64,000 bases of DNA, taken from Saprospiraceae bacterium. Lineage in GTDB: Bacteria; Bacteroidota; Bacteroidia; Chitinophagales; Saprospiraceae. Position 1 is the stretch's first letter; each line of letters starts with the position of its first letter. Positions 62,610 through 64,000 of the stretch are shown here, piece after piece. The stretch lies in assembly GCA_016715105.1 (NCBI GenBank), contig JADKBO010000008.1, forward strand, positions 62,001 to 126,000, given 5' to 3'. Made by a program: the position numbers and the translations under genes. The notes below the pieces were generated by a model. The model was not told the DNA's origin, did no database searches, and worked only from the letters and a program-made list of their open reading frames with translations.

Positions 62610-63125
62610 ATGTCAAGTGTTATGCAAAATCTGTCTTCTACTTTTGAAGAAAATAAATATGACGCTTCTGAATTAAAAGTTGGGATCGTTGTAGCCAAAT
62701 GGAATGAGAAAATAACATCTGTGCTAAAGCAAGGAGCATTGGACACTTTGTTAAAAAATGGCTTGAAAGAAGAAAATACGACCATTCTAGACGTGCCTGG
62801 TGCTTTTGAACTTCCTATGGGAGCCAGATTACTGCTTGAAAGTAAAAAATATGATGGAATCATCTGCCTGGGATGTGTAATCAAGGGGGAAACCAAACAT
62901 GATGAATACATCAGTAATGCTGTAGCCAATGGCATCATGCAACTTGGACTTACCAGTGGTAAACCCATAATTTTTGGAGTACTTACTCCCAATGACGAAC
63001 AACAAGCCATAGATAGATCAAGTGGAGTGCATGGCAATAAAGGGATAGAAGCTGCAATGACTTTATTGCAAATGTTGCAACTTGCCAAAAATTTAAAACA
63101 ACCCAAAAAAGGAATTGGCTACTAG
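62610..63125 (+). CDS. ribH: 6,7-dimethyl-8-ribityllumazine synthase
   Basis: 171 residues, typical length. KVGIVVAKWNEKITSVLKQG, VPGAFELPMGARLLLESKKY, ICLGCVIKGETKHDEYIS with catalytic His and GKPIIFGVLTPNDEQQA are all diagnostic. It condenses 5-amino-6-ribitylamino-uracil with dihydroxybutanone phosphate, the penultimate step to riboflavin. The short leader rules out an FMN riboswitch. Confidence 0.97.
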   Translation: MSSVMQNLSSTFEENKYDASELKVGIVVAKWNEKITSVLKQGALDTLLKNGLKEENTTILDVPGAFELPMGARLLLESKKYDGIICLGCVIKGETKHDEYISNAVANGIMQLGLTSGKPIIFGVLTPNDEQQAIDRSSGVHGNKGIEAAMTLLQMLQLAKNLKQPKKGIGY

Positions 63126-63176
63126 CCATTATACTTTCTTGCATTTTAAAACGTTTTGACTCTGATATAAAAAACT

Positions 63177-63993
63177 TTGCATTTGCATAAGCACGTTCTT
63201 CAATCCTTCGTATTTTTATTGCTGTGTGTTTTCAACCCACTTGTGGGACAAGATGCGCATTTTACACAATTTTATAATGTACCTGCATTTGCAAATCCAG
63301 CATTTGTAGGAACCAGTAATTCCAATTATCGGGTAAGTACCATTTATAGAGACCAATGGCGAACAGCCCTTGAAAAAGCGGTTTCTACTTTTGCAGTGTC
63401 CGGAGATCTTAAATTTGATGGAGGAGGGGATGCCAGACAACCAGATTTTTTCGGCGCAGGTATCATGTTTTTTAGTGACAAATTGGGTGCCATTAATTAT
63501 AATACAAACCAGATTGCACTCAGTGGCTCTTATACTAAATTGCTAGATAAGAAGACCTTTCAATACATTGGCATCGGTATTCAAACTGCCATTCAACAAA
63601 AATCCATCAACTACAATGACATCACTTTTGGAGATCAGTTTAATGCGGTGGATGGCTATACTTTACCACAGGTTGGTATATAATAATCAAGGGAAATCAC
63701 AGGAAGCCAATTTATCAACGTTGTTGCATTTTACCAATCCAGATTTCAGAAGCAAAAGTTTCTTTGTTGGTCCTGGCATAAGGTTTACGGATCGGGGTGG
63801 GACGTCCAAATGGGGCGTTGAGTCTTTGAATGCGACTGCTGGTTTTGTGGTCAATAAATTTGTGCTTTCCTTCAGTTATGAAAATTCTATCAATAATATC
63901 ATCAATACTGGACGGAATTTCAACGCTTTTGAGGTTTCATTGCTGTTGTTTGGTGATTATACCAATGACGTTGATATCTGTCCTAAGTTTTAA
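63177..63993 (+). CDS. PorP/SprF family outer-membrane protein, frameshifted and probably internally deleted
   Basis: The TTG at 63177 starts a signal peptide, FVFLLLCVFNPLVGQ, then DAHFTQFYNVPAFANPAFVG, the hallmark start of PorP/SprF proteins, and IYRDQWRT. The first frame ends at 63683 after GYTLPQVGI. The second frame resumes at YNNQGKSQEANLSTLLHFTN and ends NAFEVSLLLFGDYTNDVD at 63993. Joined length is about 270 residues, against roughly 300-320 for the family; the strands usually between GYTLPQVG and the resumed part are missing, so the join near 63678 may be a deletion, not only a shift. These proteins anchor T9SS-exported adhesins or act with gliding machinery. Confidence 0.8.
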
Positions 63994-64000
63994 TCTATTA

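Noticed and set aside
1..64000. tRNA, rRNA or tmRNA genes
   Set aside because: I looked for the GGTTCGAATCC-type T-arm and long conserved rRNA stretches by eye and saw none; a covariance search would be needed to exclude weak cases.

Overview
The window is about 64 kb of AT-rich chromosome from a member of the Bacteroidota, most likely a Saprospiraceae- or Cytophaga-like free-living aerobe. This rests on family content and signals, not on a database search. The evidence is type IX secretion (T9SS) C-terminal domains, a PorP/SprF protein, a CHU-type gliding-motility domain, a periplasmic reg_prop sensor with a LytTR regulator, the Bacteroidetes acyl-ornithine route to arginine (ArgF'-type carbamoyltransferase), futalosine-pathway menaquinone synthesis (mqnE), lycopene cyclase, and promoters of the form TTG-N20-TAnnTTTG. 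No tRNA, rRNA, CRISPR array or transposase gene was seen.

Layout. 1-2423 (-): a secreted choice-of-anchor I propeller with an embedded phytase-like domain, cut by the window edge. 2776-3736 (+): an S33-type hydrolase. 3840-12021 is one minus-strand block: a LytTR regulator, a reg_prop sensor that has lost its kinase end, a FISUMP-domain protein, then six tightly spaced genes for secreted, lipid-anchored or membrane proteins. 12321-19323 (+): PhnA, a VWA protein plus MoxR/ChlI-type AAA+ ATPase, a tandem array of about 185-bp hairpin-rich units (15659-16390), and a double-AAA+ CbbX/SpoVK-like ATPase. 19344-26823: MsrB, hydrolases, ribosomal proteins L21/L27, a RES/Xre toxin-antitoxin pair, an acyl-CoA carboxylase beta subunit and a LysM/BON protein. 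26899-28062 (-): lycopene cyclase. 28474-36671 (+): a complete arginine block (GNAT acyltransferase, argG, argC, argD, argF', argB, argE-like, argH), followed by a glycosyltransferase.

37557-43866: a T9SS lamin-tail/cupredoxin protein, a GH78-like rhamnosidase, and a GMC oxidoreductase with its gluconate-dehydrogenase-subunit-3 partner. 44021-51058 (-): uvrC, mgsA, groEL-groES, a broken T9SS protein, and a sulfotransferase-like/class IV aminotransferase pair. 51270-64000: a long RluA-type pseudouridine synthase fused tail-to-tail with OsmC, a GH10 xylanase, a MATE exporter, a PemK/MazF toxin with its small partner, DinB, a Spo0M-like protein, mqnE, yciH, a serine hydrolase, a TPR protein, ribH and a PorP/SprF protein.

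Quality warning. At least a dozen genes, including groEL, argG and the carboxylase, are broken by single frameshifts, often in homopolymers. Two places (about 9085 and 52805) join unrelated coding sequences, and 23780-23890 is an abnormal run of homopolymers. I treat the broken housekeeping genes as intact genes with consensus errors and give their full extents. The most interesting biology is the hairpin tandem array between two AAA+ loci, the double-AAA+ protein with its twin beta-sandwich-like N-terminus, the six-gene surface-protein operon, the palindromic operator of the RES/Xre module, and the Val at the acyl-specificity position of ArgF'.
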